From Paraburkholderia bannensis NBRC 103871 (GTDB taxonomy: Bacteria > Pseudomonadota > Gammaproteobacteria > Burkholderiales > Burkholderiaceae), in NCBI RefSeq assembly GCF_000685015.1, contig NZ_BAYA01000044.1, positions 1 through 49,258 on the forward strand: 49,258 nucleotides of DNA, given 5' to 3'. The position numbers and the translations under genes are program-made. The notes below the pieces were generated by a model. The model had not been told where the DNA came from and ran no database searches. It saw only the letters and a program-made list of their open reading frames with translations. How positions within the stretch are numbered: position 1 is the first letter of the stretch; each line of letters begins with the position of its first letter. Shown in pieces: positions 1 through 7,938 of this stretch.

Positions 1-960
1 CTAGTGCTAGAGGTCTTTGTTCAGGCGCTCGGGGAACACGGGATCGGATTGCAGCAAGCTTTCGATCGTGTGATGCGAATGCAGACGCAAGACTTAGGCG
101 AATTTCTATATTCAGATGCCTGGAACCGCATGTCGCAGCCAATGCAGCACCTGCTTTTGCTGATGACAAAGGTAACCGACATACACGACGATACTTTGTT
201 GAAGCTATGTTGCATCCAAGTCGGAATATCCGTACTAGAGGCATACGAGGCCCTTGAGGAAAGTCGTGGTATTGCGCAAATAACCACCTTCAACGGAAAT
301 ACACAAATTCTGCTAACCCCGGAATTTTTGAAGTTTTGCGATGGACGCACCATTTCAATCTCTGGGAACGTTTTCCCTAGCGGGGCGACTGTCGAGCGAA
401 TTAGAAGCAGATACAACGAATTCCTCCGTAGCAAATCCGCGATGGTCAAGGACCGCGTTGCACGAGCCTACAGACACCCATACGCTCGTGCGGCCTACAT
501 GGCATTTCGCGAGGAACGCGATGATGATTGCGAGATGTTTTACGATCTTGCGGTGAACGCAGACATGGATAATGGCTGGCTGTATGACCGATTTGCTTTC
601 TTTCTTTCCACTAGAAGGCAAAGTCGACAAGACGAGGCTCTAGACTGGGCAAAGAAGGCTACCGCTTTAATACCGGACGATCCTGATGCTTGGTTTACGC
701 GTGGGGCAATAGAATCGAAGCGAGGGGCCGTTTCAGATGCTCAAACCTCATTGGACCGCGCCGCGTCGCTGGGAAAGCACAAGCACCTTTGCTTACTTCA
801 GCAAGCATACGCGTACGCTAATGACGTGCCTCCTAACCGCGCACTCGCTCGCGCGAAGCTGGATGCAGCAGAAGAGGCCGCCCCGAAGAATGACAGCTTG
901 TTATGGAAATTTCGAGGGGAGGTGGCGAGTTTAAGGAAGCGCATATCCCGCGACGAATGA
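1..960 (+). CDS. STAND-like protein, C-terminal part (winged helix + TPR-like), cut by window edge
   Basis: The reading frame is open from base 1, so the visible 319 residues are the C-terminal end of a longer protein. A GTG at base 4 could be a start but has no Shine-Dalgarno sequence. Roughly residues 35-113 have the look of the winged-helix segment that follows the NTPase core of STAND proteins: a helix-rich block ending in a hydrophobic strand near the phrase TQILLTPEF. Residues about 160-305 are alpha-helical with TPR-like spacing (DEALDWAKKATALIPDDPDAW and following). No P-loop is visible, because it would lie upstream of the window. STAND proteins often act as signal or phage sensors, but the effector domain cannot be seen here, so a defence role is only inference. 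Codon use is less GC-rich than in the neighbours, which is compatible with horizontal transfer. Confidence 0.55.
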   Translation, partial: LVLEVFVQALGEHGIGLQQAFDRVMRMQTQDLGEFLYSDAWNRMSQPMQHLLLLMTKVTDIHDDTLLKLCCIQVGISVLEAYEALEESRGIAQITTFNGNTQILLTPEFLKFCDGRTISISGNVFPSGATVERIRSRYNEFLRSKSAMVKDRVARAYRHPYARAAYMAFREERDDDCEMFYDLAVNADMDNGWLYDRFAFFLSTRRQSRQDEALDWAKKATALIPDDPDAWFTRGAIESKRGAVSDAQTSLDRAASLGKHKHLCLLQQAYAYANDVPPNRALARAKLDAAEEAAPKNDSLLWKFRGEVASLRKRISRDE

Positions 961-1282
961 ACGACTTGGTCCTATAGGGCATAGCGACCAGTGCAAATTT
1001 TTCAGTCGATCGGGCACCAGATGACCACCGCTGCTTTCGCACTGCTCCCGGACCGAGTCGTCAGCTTTGGGCTGAATTGGGGCCATTCAACTTCAGGCGG
1101 CGGCCGGCTGCTTCGGGTCGCACTCAGCCAGTCGCCCTACGCCGATGCGTCTGTGACTCATGCGAAACGTATCAGGCTGTGGCCGGCCAATACGCGACGT
1201 TCGACAGCCAGTCGCAGATTGCCGACAATTGGCAGACGCCCGTACTGAACAGACAGCGAACTGCACAAATTGAACGACCGCA
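961..1282. other. intergenic stretch, no supported gene
   Basis: These 322 bases hold only short open frames with poor composition (rich in Arg and Ser, no start signal). A stretch at about 1210-1254 resembles one at about 1650-1692, on the other side of the barstar gene: both contain GCCGACAATT followed shortly by ACTGAACAG. It may be a decayed gene remnant or a dispersed extragenic sequence. Confidence 0.4.
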
Positions 1283-1615
1283 ATGACGACCGTGTTCGTA
1301 GACACGAACGAAATTACCGACTGGCCCTCGTTTCATCGGGTCTTCTCGCGAATCCTTGGCTTCCCCTCGTTTTACGGCAATAACCTGGATGCTCTGATTG
1401 ACTGTTTGGGGTACCTCGATGAGCCCGAAGCCGGGATGACGCGGATCCATGTTAGACCCGGGGGCACATTGACGATACAGCTCGGCGCTGCTGACAGTTT
1501 CAGAAAGCGCTGTGCTGATCAATTCGTGGGTTTGCAAGACGCGTGCGCTTTCGTGAACTGGCGTCGTACACACGAGTACAGCAGTACTCTGGTCGCGCTG
1601 GCTTACCACGACTGA
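1283..1615 (+). CDS. barstar-family ribonuclease inhibitor
   Basis: A 110-residue protein of barstar length. The diagnostic stretch FYGNNLDALIDCL (residues 30-42) aligns with barstar YYGENLDALWDCL, so the contact residues equivalent to barstar Tyr30, Asn33, Asp35 and Asp39 (here Tyr31, Asn34, Asp36, Asp40) are present. Barstar proteins bind and block barnase-type RNases in the cytoplasm. No barnase or other RNase toxin gene is adjacent, so this looks like an orphan immunity protein, perhaps against toxins delivered by neighbours or against a toxin encoded elsewhere. The start is the ATG at 1283; the Shine-Dalgarno match is weak (GAACG). It lies between a STAND-like fragment and an acetyltransferase, and the acetyltransferase start follows 110 bases later. 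Confidence 0.85.
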   Translation: MTTVFVDTNEITDWPSFHRVFSRILGFPSFYGNNLDALIDCLGYLDEPEAGMTRIHVRPGGTLTIQLGAADSFRKRCADQFVGLQDACAFVNWRRTHEYSSTLVALAYHD

Positions 1616-1725
1616 CGCAACAGGCAGCGGTCGGCGGCGGACTTAACCGGTCGACATTGCAGTCTGGATCGCCGACAATTCGCACTGAACAGCCTCCGTT
1701 TCTGTTTCAGCCTGGAACCGTCTCC

Positions 1726-2295
1726 ATGCAGCCTCTCCTGATAAATCTACCCGATCCGATTTACACCGAACGGCTAGTCATTCGCGCTCCTCGACAGGGC
1801 GATGGTCAGCAAGTCTTTGAGGCGATTATTGAATCACTGGAGACGCTGCGCGAGTTTCCGGCGTCTTTGCCCTGGGCAATGAACGAGCCCTCCGTTGATG
1901 CCTCGGAAGCCTTCTGTCGGGTTGGGGCGTCCAACTTCATCGCCCGCCGCGATTTTCCTTTTCTCTTCTTGCTGCGTGATTCCGGCGAGTTGGTCGGATG
2001 TGGTGGGCTTCACAACCCGCGCTGGAGCGCCGGCACATTTGAGGCCGGCTGGTGGGGACGATCCTCCTGGACTAAACAAGGCTTAATCAGCGAAGCCGTC
2101 ACCGCGATAGTCGAACTCGCCTTTACCGCATTCGCAGCCCATCGAGTGGAAGCCTTCACCGACGACCTGAACCCGAATGCATGGCGATTGTGTGAGCGAG
2201 TCGGCATGGTGCTTGAAGGCGTATTACGCAATTCGCGAGTAGAGCCTAACGGGACGCTGCGTAATACGCGGGTTTATTCAAGAATCCGACAATGA
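1726..2295 (+). CDS. GNAT N-acetyltransferase, RimJ/RimL type
   Basis: A 189-residue cytoplasmic acetyltransferase expected to move an acetyl group from acetyl-CoA to an amine (protein N-terminus or small molecule; substrate unknown). The opening ...YTERLVIRAPRQGDG is the typical first strand and helix of the RimJ/RimL group. The acetyl-CoA loop is seen as KQGLISEAVTAIV (about residues 116-128), and the C-terminal ...NPNAWRLCERVGMVLEGVLRN matches the conserved end of the fold. The frame is open far upstream to 1543, but residues before 1726 overlap the barstar gene and are not acetyltransferase-like. ATG 1726 is therefore chosen, with a weak GGAA about 9 bases before it. Confidence 0.85.
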   Translation: MQPLLINLPDPIYTERLVIRAPRQGDGQQVFEAIIESLETLREFPASLPWAMNEPSVDASEAFCRVGASNFIARRDFPFLFLLRDSGELVGCGGLHNPRWSAGTFEAGWWGRSSWTKQGLISEAVTAIVELAFTAFAAHRVEAFTDDLNPNAWRLCERVGMVLEGVLRNSRVEPNGTLRNTRVYSRIRQ

Positions 2296-2433
2296 TCTTG
2301 CTCCGCGCGAGCAGGCAGAATGCGACCAGTATGAAACGTTCAACGACCACGACCAGGCTGGTAACAATCATCGGCATATGAGTGCGACCGAACGTTGGCT
2401 CAGCCCATCCGCGATTACTACTGCGCGCCCGGA

Positions 2434-3336
2434 TTACGCGATCCATTCGGCATGCAGTTTCTCGCCGTCACCGAGATAGTCGAGCACCCAAAGCAGTACG
2501 GGCGGCGTCTTCTGACCGTGCCATGCGATACAGCACGGGCTCGGCGCCTTGGGATTGCAGATGGTCTTCTCGACCAGTTGGCCCGATTCGATGAAAGGCC
2601 GTGCGAGATGCACCGGCATATAGCCGATCCCTAGCCCTTCCACGAAGCAGTTGATGGCGCGCTGCCAGTCGGGTACCACGAGGCGGCGCTGGTTGGGCAG
2701 CAACCAGGTGTCTCGCTTCGGGATCTCGCGCGAAGTGTCCTCCAAACAGATCGACGGGAAGGTGGCGAGCAAGTCGGGGCTGAGCGGCTCCTGTGCAGTC
2801 GCGAGCGGATGATGCGAACTGACGAGGAAGGCCCAATCGATCAAACCCATGTCGCGAAAGGCGAATTCGCCGCCGACGGGCACCGCCGTTGTCGCGCCAA
2901 TCGCTATGTCGGCACGCCCCGTCGCCAGCGCTTCCCAGACGCCGTTGAACACCTCGATTCGCACGATCAACTCCACGTTGTCGAAGTGCCGATAGAAGTC
3001 GGCCATGAGCGCATTGACGCGCTGGCCAGAAACGACGTTGTCGAGCGCGATAGAAAGGCTGGGCTGCCAGCCGTTCGCCACCCGCCGCGTTTCGCGGCGG
3101 ACTTCTTCCATCTTGTTGAGGATGCCACGTGCCTCGATCACGAAATGCTGCCCGGCGTCGGTGGGCACAACGCGGCGGTGCTGGCGCGTGAACAGCACGA
3201 CGCCGAGTTCCTCTTCAATAACGCGCACCGCATAGCTCACCGCCGAAGGCACGCGATGCAGCGCCTTTGCGGCGGCAGTAAAACTGCCGGTTCGCGCGAT
3301 CAGATCGACGAGTTGAAGTGACTCCATAGACAGCAC
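2434..3336 (-). CDS. LysR-family transcriptional regulator
   Basis: An N-terminal winged helix-turn-helix (GSFTAAAKALHRVPSAVSY, then ELGVVLFTRQHRRVVPTDAG) is followed by a periplasmic-binding-protein-like effector domain, typical for LTTRs of about 300 residues. I choose the GTG at 3336 because GGGGAG lies 7 bases upstream; an ATG three codons later (3327) and a more upstream start at 3372 are alternatives. The gene diverges from a small DMT permease at 3468, and the shared 131-base intergenic region holds a perfect inverted repeat (3373..3396). By the usual LTTR logic the permease is the probable target. The effector is unknown. Confidence 0.9.
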   Translation of the reverse strand: MLSMESLQLVDLIARTGSFTAAAKALHRVPSAVSYAVRVIEEELGVVLFTRQHRRVVPTDAGQHFVIEARGILNKMEEVRRETRRVANGWQPSLSIALDNVVSGQRVNALMADFYRHFDNVELIVRIEVFNGVWEALATGRADIAIGATTAVPVGGEFAFRDMGLIDWAFLVSSHHPLATAQEPLSPDLLATFPSICLEDTSREIPKRDTWLLPNQRRLVVPDWQRAINCFVEGLGIGYMPVHLARPFIESGQLVEKTICNPKAPSPCCIAWHGQKTPPVLLWVLDYLGDGEKLHAEWIA

Positions 3337-3372
3337 GTCATTTCTCCCCGCTGTGAATGTTTTTGATGGCAC

Positions 3373-3396
3373 CCGTGAAAATATACCGTTTCACGG
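3373..3396. promoter_or_regulatory. inverted repeat, likely LysR operator
   Basis: CCGTGAAA, 8 bases, TTTCACGG: a perfect 8-bp inverted repeat between the divergent LysR gene (start 3336) and the DMT permease gene (start 3468). It contains the T-N11-A geometry expected of an LTTR box. The position fits control of both genes. Confidence 0.55.
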
Positions 3397-3467
3397 CGGG
3401 TTCGCGCACGTCGATACTGTTACGGACACTATTTCAACACCAACGCAATATCGCGAATCGAGGACTT

Positions 3468-3908
3468 ATGGCAAACAACGTAATCGGCCTGGGTGCCATT
3501 GCGGCGCTTGGCGGCTGCGCAGTCGCGCTGCAAGGTCAGTTCATGGGCATCATGGCGAAGAGCATCGGCACAACCGGGGGGATTTTCGTGAACTACATCA
3601 GTGGGGCCATGCTTGCGATCGTGCTGCTGTTCGCGCTGCAGGGCGGCAGCCTCAAGGCATGGACAGCGGTACCATGGTATGCGCTTTCGGCCGGTGCGCT
3701 CGGACTCGTCATCGCTGGATCGATCGGTTATACGGCGTCGCGGCTCGGCTTGACCACGGCATTTACGATCATCGTCGCCACGCAGTTCGCCGTGTCAGTC
3801 ATGCTTGATCACTTCGGTTGGCTCGGCGCCACTGCCCAGCCGCTTGAAATGACACGCGTTGCAGGCATCGGCGCAATCATCGCCGGAGTCTGGCTTACGT
3901 CAAAATAG
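3468..3908 (+). CDS. small DMT-superfamily permease (DUF606/YdcZ type)
   Basis: A 146-residue, very hydrophobic protein with about five membrane helices, matching the DUF606 (YdcZ) branch of the drug/metabolite transporter superfamily in length and in the pattern ALQGQFMG...GTTGGIFVNYISG. It should sit in the inner membrane as a dimer or oligomer; the substrate cannot be told. The frame is open upstream to 3357, but the ATG at 3468 has GAGGA 4 bases before it and starts the first helix. It is divergent from and probably controlled by the LysR gene at 2434..3336. Confidence 0.8.
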   Translation: MANNVIGLGAIAALGGCAVALQGQFMGIMAKSIGTTGGIFVNYISGAMLAIVLLFALQGGSLKAWTAVPWYALSAGALGLVIAGSIGYTASRLGLTTAFTIIVATQFAVSVMLDHFGWLGATAQPLEMTRVAGIGAIIAGVWLTSK

Positions 3909-3971
3909 AGCGCGCTCCAGTCTTCGCGACCTCACTCCTGCATTCAAACAATTTGAATGGACGGTTGAATG

Positions 3972-3992
3972 GCGGCTTTCAGGAAAAGCCGC
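3972..3992. terminator. 8-bp stem hairpin between convergent genes
   Basis: GCGGCTTT, CAGGA, AAAGCCGC: a perfect GC-rich stem between the ends of the DMT permease (3908) and yejF (4063), which converge. There is no clean T-run on either side, so termination efficiency is uncertain. Confidence 0.4.
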
Positions 3993-4062
3993 TGTCTCTT
4001 GTGGGTCGAGGCCGTGTAAAACCGACGGGCTTTTCAACGGGCACTTCGGGCAAGCGCTACGT

Positions 4063-5661
4063 CTAAACCACCGACCGAACCAGCGCCCGCGTATAGGCAT
4101 GCTTCGGCTGCGCCAAAACAGCTTCAGTTTCCCCGCTCTCGACAATCCGCCCGCCGTGCATCACGACAAGCCGATGGGACACGGCGCGCAGCACGTCGAT
4201 ATCGTGGCTGATGAACACATAGCTCAGCCGATGCCGCCGCTGCAAACCGGTCAGCAATTCGAGAATCTGCTTCTGGATCGAGACATCTAGCGCACTGGTC
4301 GGCTCATCGAGTACAAGAATGCGCGGATCGACCGCCAGTGCGCGCGCAATCGCAACACGCTGCCGCTGGCCGCCGGAGAACGCCGCCGGATAGCGCGCGG
4401 CGGCGTCAGCAGGCAAGCCGGTTTCCGCGAGCAGTGCCGCCACGCGTGCACGCCGCGTCGTGACCGGCATATGCGGATGGTGGAGTGCCAGCCCTTCCTC
4501 GATAATCTCGCCCACTCGCAGACGCGGCGCGAGCGATGCAAACGGATCCTGGAACACCATCTGCACATGAGCCGCGCGTTCGAGTCGCGTCGCCGTCTTG
4601 CCCGCGCCATTGAGCGCCGCGTAGCGAATCGCGCCTGCCGTCGGCGTCACGAGGCCAACGAGCGATGCGGCCAGCGTCGACTTTCCGCAACCGGATTCGC
4701 CGAGCACACCCAGCGTCTCGCCTTCGCGCAGTTGCAGGTCGATGCCTTGCAGCACGGCAGGCGTCTCGCTGCGGAAAAGACCACGCCAGCCGCGTGCACG
4801 CGCGCGATAACCGGCACGCAGCGCGCTCACTTGCAGTACATCGCGCGCATCGGCAGCCACGGGGGCGAGCGCGCGGCGCGGCGCGCTATCAAACAGCTTG
4901 CGCGTATACGCATGCCGCTGCGCCGCGAACAGCGCATCGGTCGCGCCCTCCTCCACGATCTCGCCGTGCTGCATGACCGCCACGCGATGCGCGAAGCGTC
5001 GCACTAAATGCAGGTCGTGCGTGATGAGCAGAATGGCCAGGCCGTGCCCGTCAGCGTCCGCTTCCTGAAGCTCGATCAGCAGATCGACGATCTGCCGCCG
5101 GACGGTGACGTCGAGCGCCGTGGTCGGCTCGTCTGCGATCAGCAGGCGCGGATTGCAGGCCAGCGCCATCGCGATCATCGCGCGTTGCCGCTGCCCGCCC
5201 GATAGCTGGTGCGCAAACGCATCGACCTTGCGCTCGGGCTCGACGATGCCGGTGCGACGCAGCAGCGCAATCGCTCTCGTGCGTGCCGCCGCTCCGCGCA
5301 GTCCTGCATGCAGACGCAGACTTTCTACGATCTGCCGCCCAACGGTCTTGAGCGGATTGAGCGCGGTCATCGGCTCCTGAAACACCATCGCGATGTCGCG
5401 GCCGCGCGTCGCGCGCCATTGCGCCTCGCTTCTGCCCAGCAGTGGCTCGCCCGCGAGCCGCACGCTGCCGCTCACCTGCGCCGCGTCGGCCAGTCCAAGC
5501 AGCGCCAGTGCGGTCAGGCTTTTGCCCGATCCCGATTCGCCCACGAGCGCGACACGCTCGCCGCGCTTGATCGTCAGGTCAAGGCCGCGAACGATGGAGC
5601 GCGCGCCGATGCGGATGTTCAGGTCTTCGACTTCGAGTACGGGGGCTGTGCGCGTTGTCAT
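4063..5661 (-). CDS. yejF: peptide ABC transporter, tandem ATP-binding protein (YejF type)
   Basis: A 532-residue protein with two complete ABC ATPase domains in one chain, as in YejF. The first half has Walker A GESGSGKS (41-48), signature LSGGQRQR (153-160) and Walker B LLIADEPT (173-180). The second half has GESGCGKS (321-328), signature FSGGQRQR (428-435) and ILVLDEPT (447-454). It energises import through the permeases YejB and YejE in the inner membrane. The ATG overlaps the stop of the upstream yejE by 4 bases (ATGA at 5658..5661), showing translational coupling. It is the last gene of the receptor-importer operon. Confidence 0.92.
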   Translation of the reverse strand: MTTRTAPVLEVEDLNIRIGARSIVRGLDLTIKRGERVALVGESGSGKSLTALALLGLADAAQVSGSVRLAGEPLLGRSEAQWRATRGRDIAMVFQEPMTALNPLKTVGRQIVESLRLHAGLRGAAARTRAIALLRRTGIVEPERKVDAFAHQLSGGQRQRAMIAMALACNPRLLIADEPTTALDVTVRRQIVDLLIELQEADADGHGLAILLITHDLHLVRRFAHRVAVMQHGEIVEEGATDALFAAQRHAYTRKLFDSAPRRALAPVAADARDVLQVSALRAGYRARARGWRGLFRSETPAVLQGIDLQLREGETLGVLGESGCGKSTLAASLVGLVTPTAGAIRYAALNGAGKTATRLERAAHVQMVFQDPFASLAPRLRVGEIIEEGLALHHPHMPVTTRRARVAALLAETGLPADAAARYPAAFSGGQRQRVAIARALAVDPRILVLDEPTSALDVSIQKQILELLTGLQRRHRLSYVFISHDIDVLRAVSHRLVVMHGGRIVESGETEAVLAQPKHAYTRALVRSVV

Positions 5662-6851
5662 CGGGTGGCTCCTGCTGCGCTGGAATGACCATGCGCATCG
5701 GTTTCATCGGCTTCATCGGCGCTCCGATGCCGGTCGGTCGCGAGCGATTCGCGCAAGGCGTCGCCAATAAAAGTAAGCAGCAGCAGCGTGACCACCAGCG
5801 CCGCAATCGCCGTCGCCGAAATCCACCACGCCGCCAGATGATCCTTGCCTTCGGCCAGCAGTTCGCCAAGGCTAGGTGCGGGCGGCGGCACGCCAAGCCC
5901 AAGAAAATCGAGGCTCGCGAGCGAGACGATCGCCGCGCTCATACGAAAAGGCAGCCAGGTAATGACTGGCGTGAGGCTGTTCGGCAGAATATGCCGCCAC
6001 ATGATCTGTCGATCGGACAAGCCGAGCGTGCGCGCCGCGCGTACGTATTCCAGGCCGCGCTTTTGCAGGAATTCGCCGCGCACGTAATCGGACAGCGTGA
6101 TCCAGCCGAATGCGGCGAGCAGCACGAACAGCAGCGCGAGACTTGGCTCGAAGATCGACGACAGGATGATGAGCAGGTAGAGATCGGGCAGCGCATTCCA
6201 GACCTCGATAAAACGCTGGCCAAGCAGATCCACGAGCCCCGCGTAATAGCCCTGCAACGCACCCGCCACGACGCCGACCAGCGCGCTGGAAAGCGTCAAT
6301 GCAAGCGCGAACCATACCGAGCTGCGAAATCCGTAAAGCACGCGCGCGAGCACGTCGCGTCCGTATGCATCGGTGCCGAGCCAGTTTTGCGCGGACGGTG
6401 GCGCCGGAAACGACTGCGCGTCGTGATAATTGACGGTGTCGTAGCGATACGGAATGGGCGCGTAGAGCGCGAAATTGCCGTCGCGCGAAAACTGCCCGCG
6501 AATGAACGGGTCGAGATAATCGGCCTCGGTGGGCAGCGCGCCGCCAAAGTCCTGATCGGCATAGGTACGCAGCACCGGGAACAGCCAGTGGCCGTGATAG
6601 CGCACGACCAGCGGCCGGTCGTTCGCGATTGTGCTGGCCAGCAGGCTCGCGACGAACAGCACTGCAAACGCGACGAGACTCGCGAAGCCGATGCGCTGAC
6701 GCCGCAAGCGCCGCCACCATGCCGCCGTACGCGAGACTTCCGGCGTGTGCTCCTGCGCAACAACGGCGGGCGCAGGCGGAGCGAATTCGACATCGGACAC
6801 AAGCTCGGACAACGGTGCCGCTTCATCGCAAGACGACGTGGTGACTTCCAT
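5658..6851 (-). CDS. yejE: peptide ABC transporter permease (YejE type)
   Basis: Inner-membrane permease of the DppC/OppC class. After an N-terminal extension of about 50 residues comes the first helix (FASLVAFAVLFVASLLAS), a large periplasmic loop containing GTDAYGRDVLARVLYGFR, and a C-terminal five-helix core whose cytoplasmic coupling loop (EYVRAARTLGLSDRQIMWRHILPN) contacts the ATPase. At 397 residues it is longer than E. coli YejE because of the N-terminal extension. It starts 14 bases after yejB and overlaps yejF by 4 bases. Confidence 0.9.
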   Translation of the reverse strand: MEVTTSSCDEAAPLSELVSDVEFAPPAPAVVAQEHTPEVSRTAAWWRRLRRQRIGFASLVAFAVLFVASLLASTIANDRPLVVRYHGHWLFPVLRTYADQDFGGALPTEADYLDPFIRGQFSRDGNFALYAPIPYRYDTVNYHDAQSFPAPPSAQNWLGTDAYGRDVLARVLYGFRSSVWFALALTLSSALVGVVAGALQGYYAGLVDLLGQRFIEVWNALPDLYLLIILSSIFEPSLALLFVLLAAFGWITLSDYVRGEFLQKRGLEYVRAARTLGLSDRQIMWRHILPNSLTPVITWLPFRMSAAIVSLASLDFLGLGVPPPAPSLGELLAEGKDHLAAWWISATAIAALVVTLLLLTFIGDALRESLATDRHRSADEADETDAHGHSSAAGATR

Positions 6852-6865
6852 GAGGAACCCCGGTT

Positions 6866-7933
6866 TTAGCGGCCATTACTGCCAAAGTGAATACGCGGAT
6901 CGATCAGCGCATAGGCCAGATCGCCCGCGAGCTTCGCGAACAGGCTCACGACCGTAAAGACGAACAGCGCGCCCAGCACGACGGGATAGTCGCGACCGAC
7001 GATCGCGTCGTAAGAGAGCCGCCCCACGCCGTCGAGCGAAAACAGCGTTTCGATCAGCAGGCTGCCGCTCACATAGGCGGCAACGAACGCCGCGGGCAAG
7101 CCCGTTGCGAGCGGAATCAGCGCGTTGCGCAGCACGTGCCGCCACACCACCGCACCGCGCGATACGCCCTTGGCGCGCGCGGTCAGCACGTACTGGCGCG
7201 AGAATTCGTCGATGAACGCGTTGCGCGTGAGGAACGCGACGACCGCGAGACTCGTGGTGACCGACGCTGTCACCGGCAGCACCAGATGCCAGAGGCGATC
7301 CAGCACGCGTTGCGCGAGCGGCAGGCTGTCGTGGCTTTCCACGCCGAAGCCGCCCAGCGGAAAGACATGCAGAAAGAGATCGCCGCTGAGCAACATCATC
7401 AGCAGCACGCCCAGCACGAAGCCAGGAATCGCGTAGGCGGCGAGCAGCGCCGCGCTCGTGGCGAGATCGAATGGCGTGCCGCGTCGCAGCGCCTTCGCAA
7501 TGCCCAGCGGCACGGCAATCAGGTACGTGAGCAGCAGTGTGCAGGTGCCGAGCGTGAGCGTCACCGGCAGCTTGCTGACGATCAGCGCCCACACCGAGCG
7601 ATGCTGAAAGAACGACTGGCCCAGGTCGAAACGCGCGTAATGCGTCAGCATGCGCACATAGCGCGTGAGCGGCGGCACGTCGAAGCCAAACTCGTGGCGA
7701 ATCGCCGCAACCTGCGCAGGGTCGACGCCTTCATTGCCGTGATAGCCACCCGCACTGTCACCGCCGCTCGCCCCAGTGGCGCCTTCACCATGCATCGACG
7801 TGCCCTGCAGGCGCGCCATCACCTGCTCGACCGGGCCGCCCGGAACGAACTGCATGATGATGAACGTCACCGTCAGCACGCCTAACAACGTGGGAATCAT
7901 GAGCAACAACCTGCGCCCGATATACGCGAACAT
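6866..7933 (-). CDS. yejB: peptide ABC transporter permease (YejB type)
   Basis: A 355-residue inner-membrane permease of the DppB class. The N-terminal helix MFAYIGRRLLLMIPTLLGVL is diagnostic for this class. The protein carries the Gly-rich insertion near residues 47-75 seen in YejB proteins, and the coupling motif VLTARAKGVSRGAVVWRHVL followed by the last helices. It starts only 5 bases after the yejA stop, so the two are surely co-transcribed. Confidence 0.92.
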   Translation of the reverse strand: MFAYIGRRLLLMIPTLLGVLTVTFIIMQFVPGGPVEQVMARLQGTSMHGEGATGASGGDSAGGYHGNEGVDPAQVAAIRHEFGFDVPPLTRYVRMLTHYARFDLGQSFFQHRSVWALIVSKLPVTLTLGTCTLLLTYLIAVPLGIAKALRRGTPFDLATSAALLAAYAIPGFVLGVLLMMLLSGDLFLHVFPLGGFGVESHDSLPLAQRVLDRLWHLVLPVTASVTTSLAVVAFLTRNAFIDEFSRQYVLTARAKGVSRGAVVWRHVLRNALIPLATGLPAAFVAAYVSGSLLIETLFSLDGVGRLSYDAIVGRDYPVVLGALFVFTVVSLFAKLAGDLAYALIDPRIHFGSNGR

Positions 7934-7938
7934 CTGGC

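Noticed and set aside
5655..6869. 404-codon plus-strand frame opposite yejE
   Set aside because: Low-complexity basic sequence, antisense to a clear permease.
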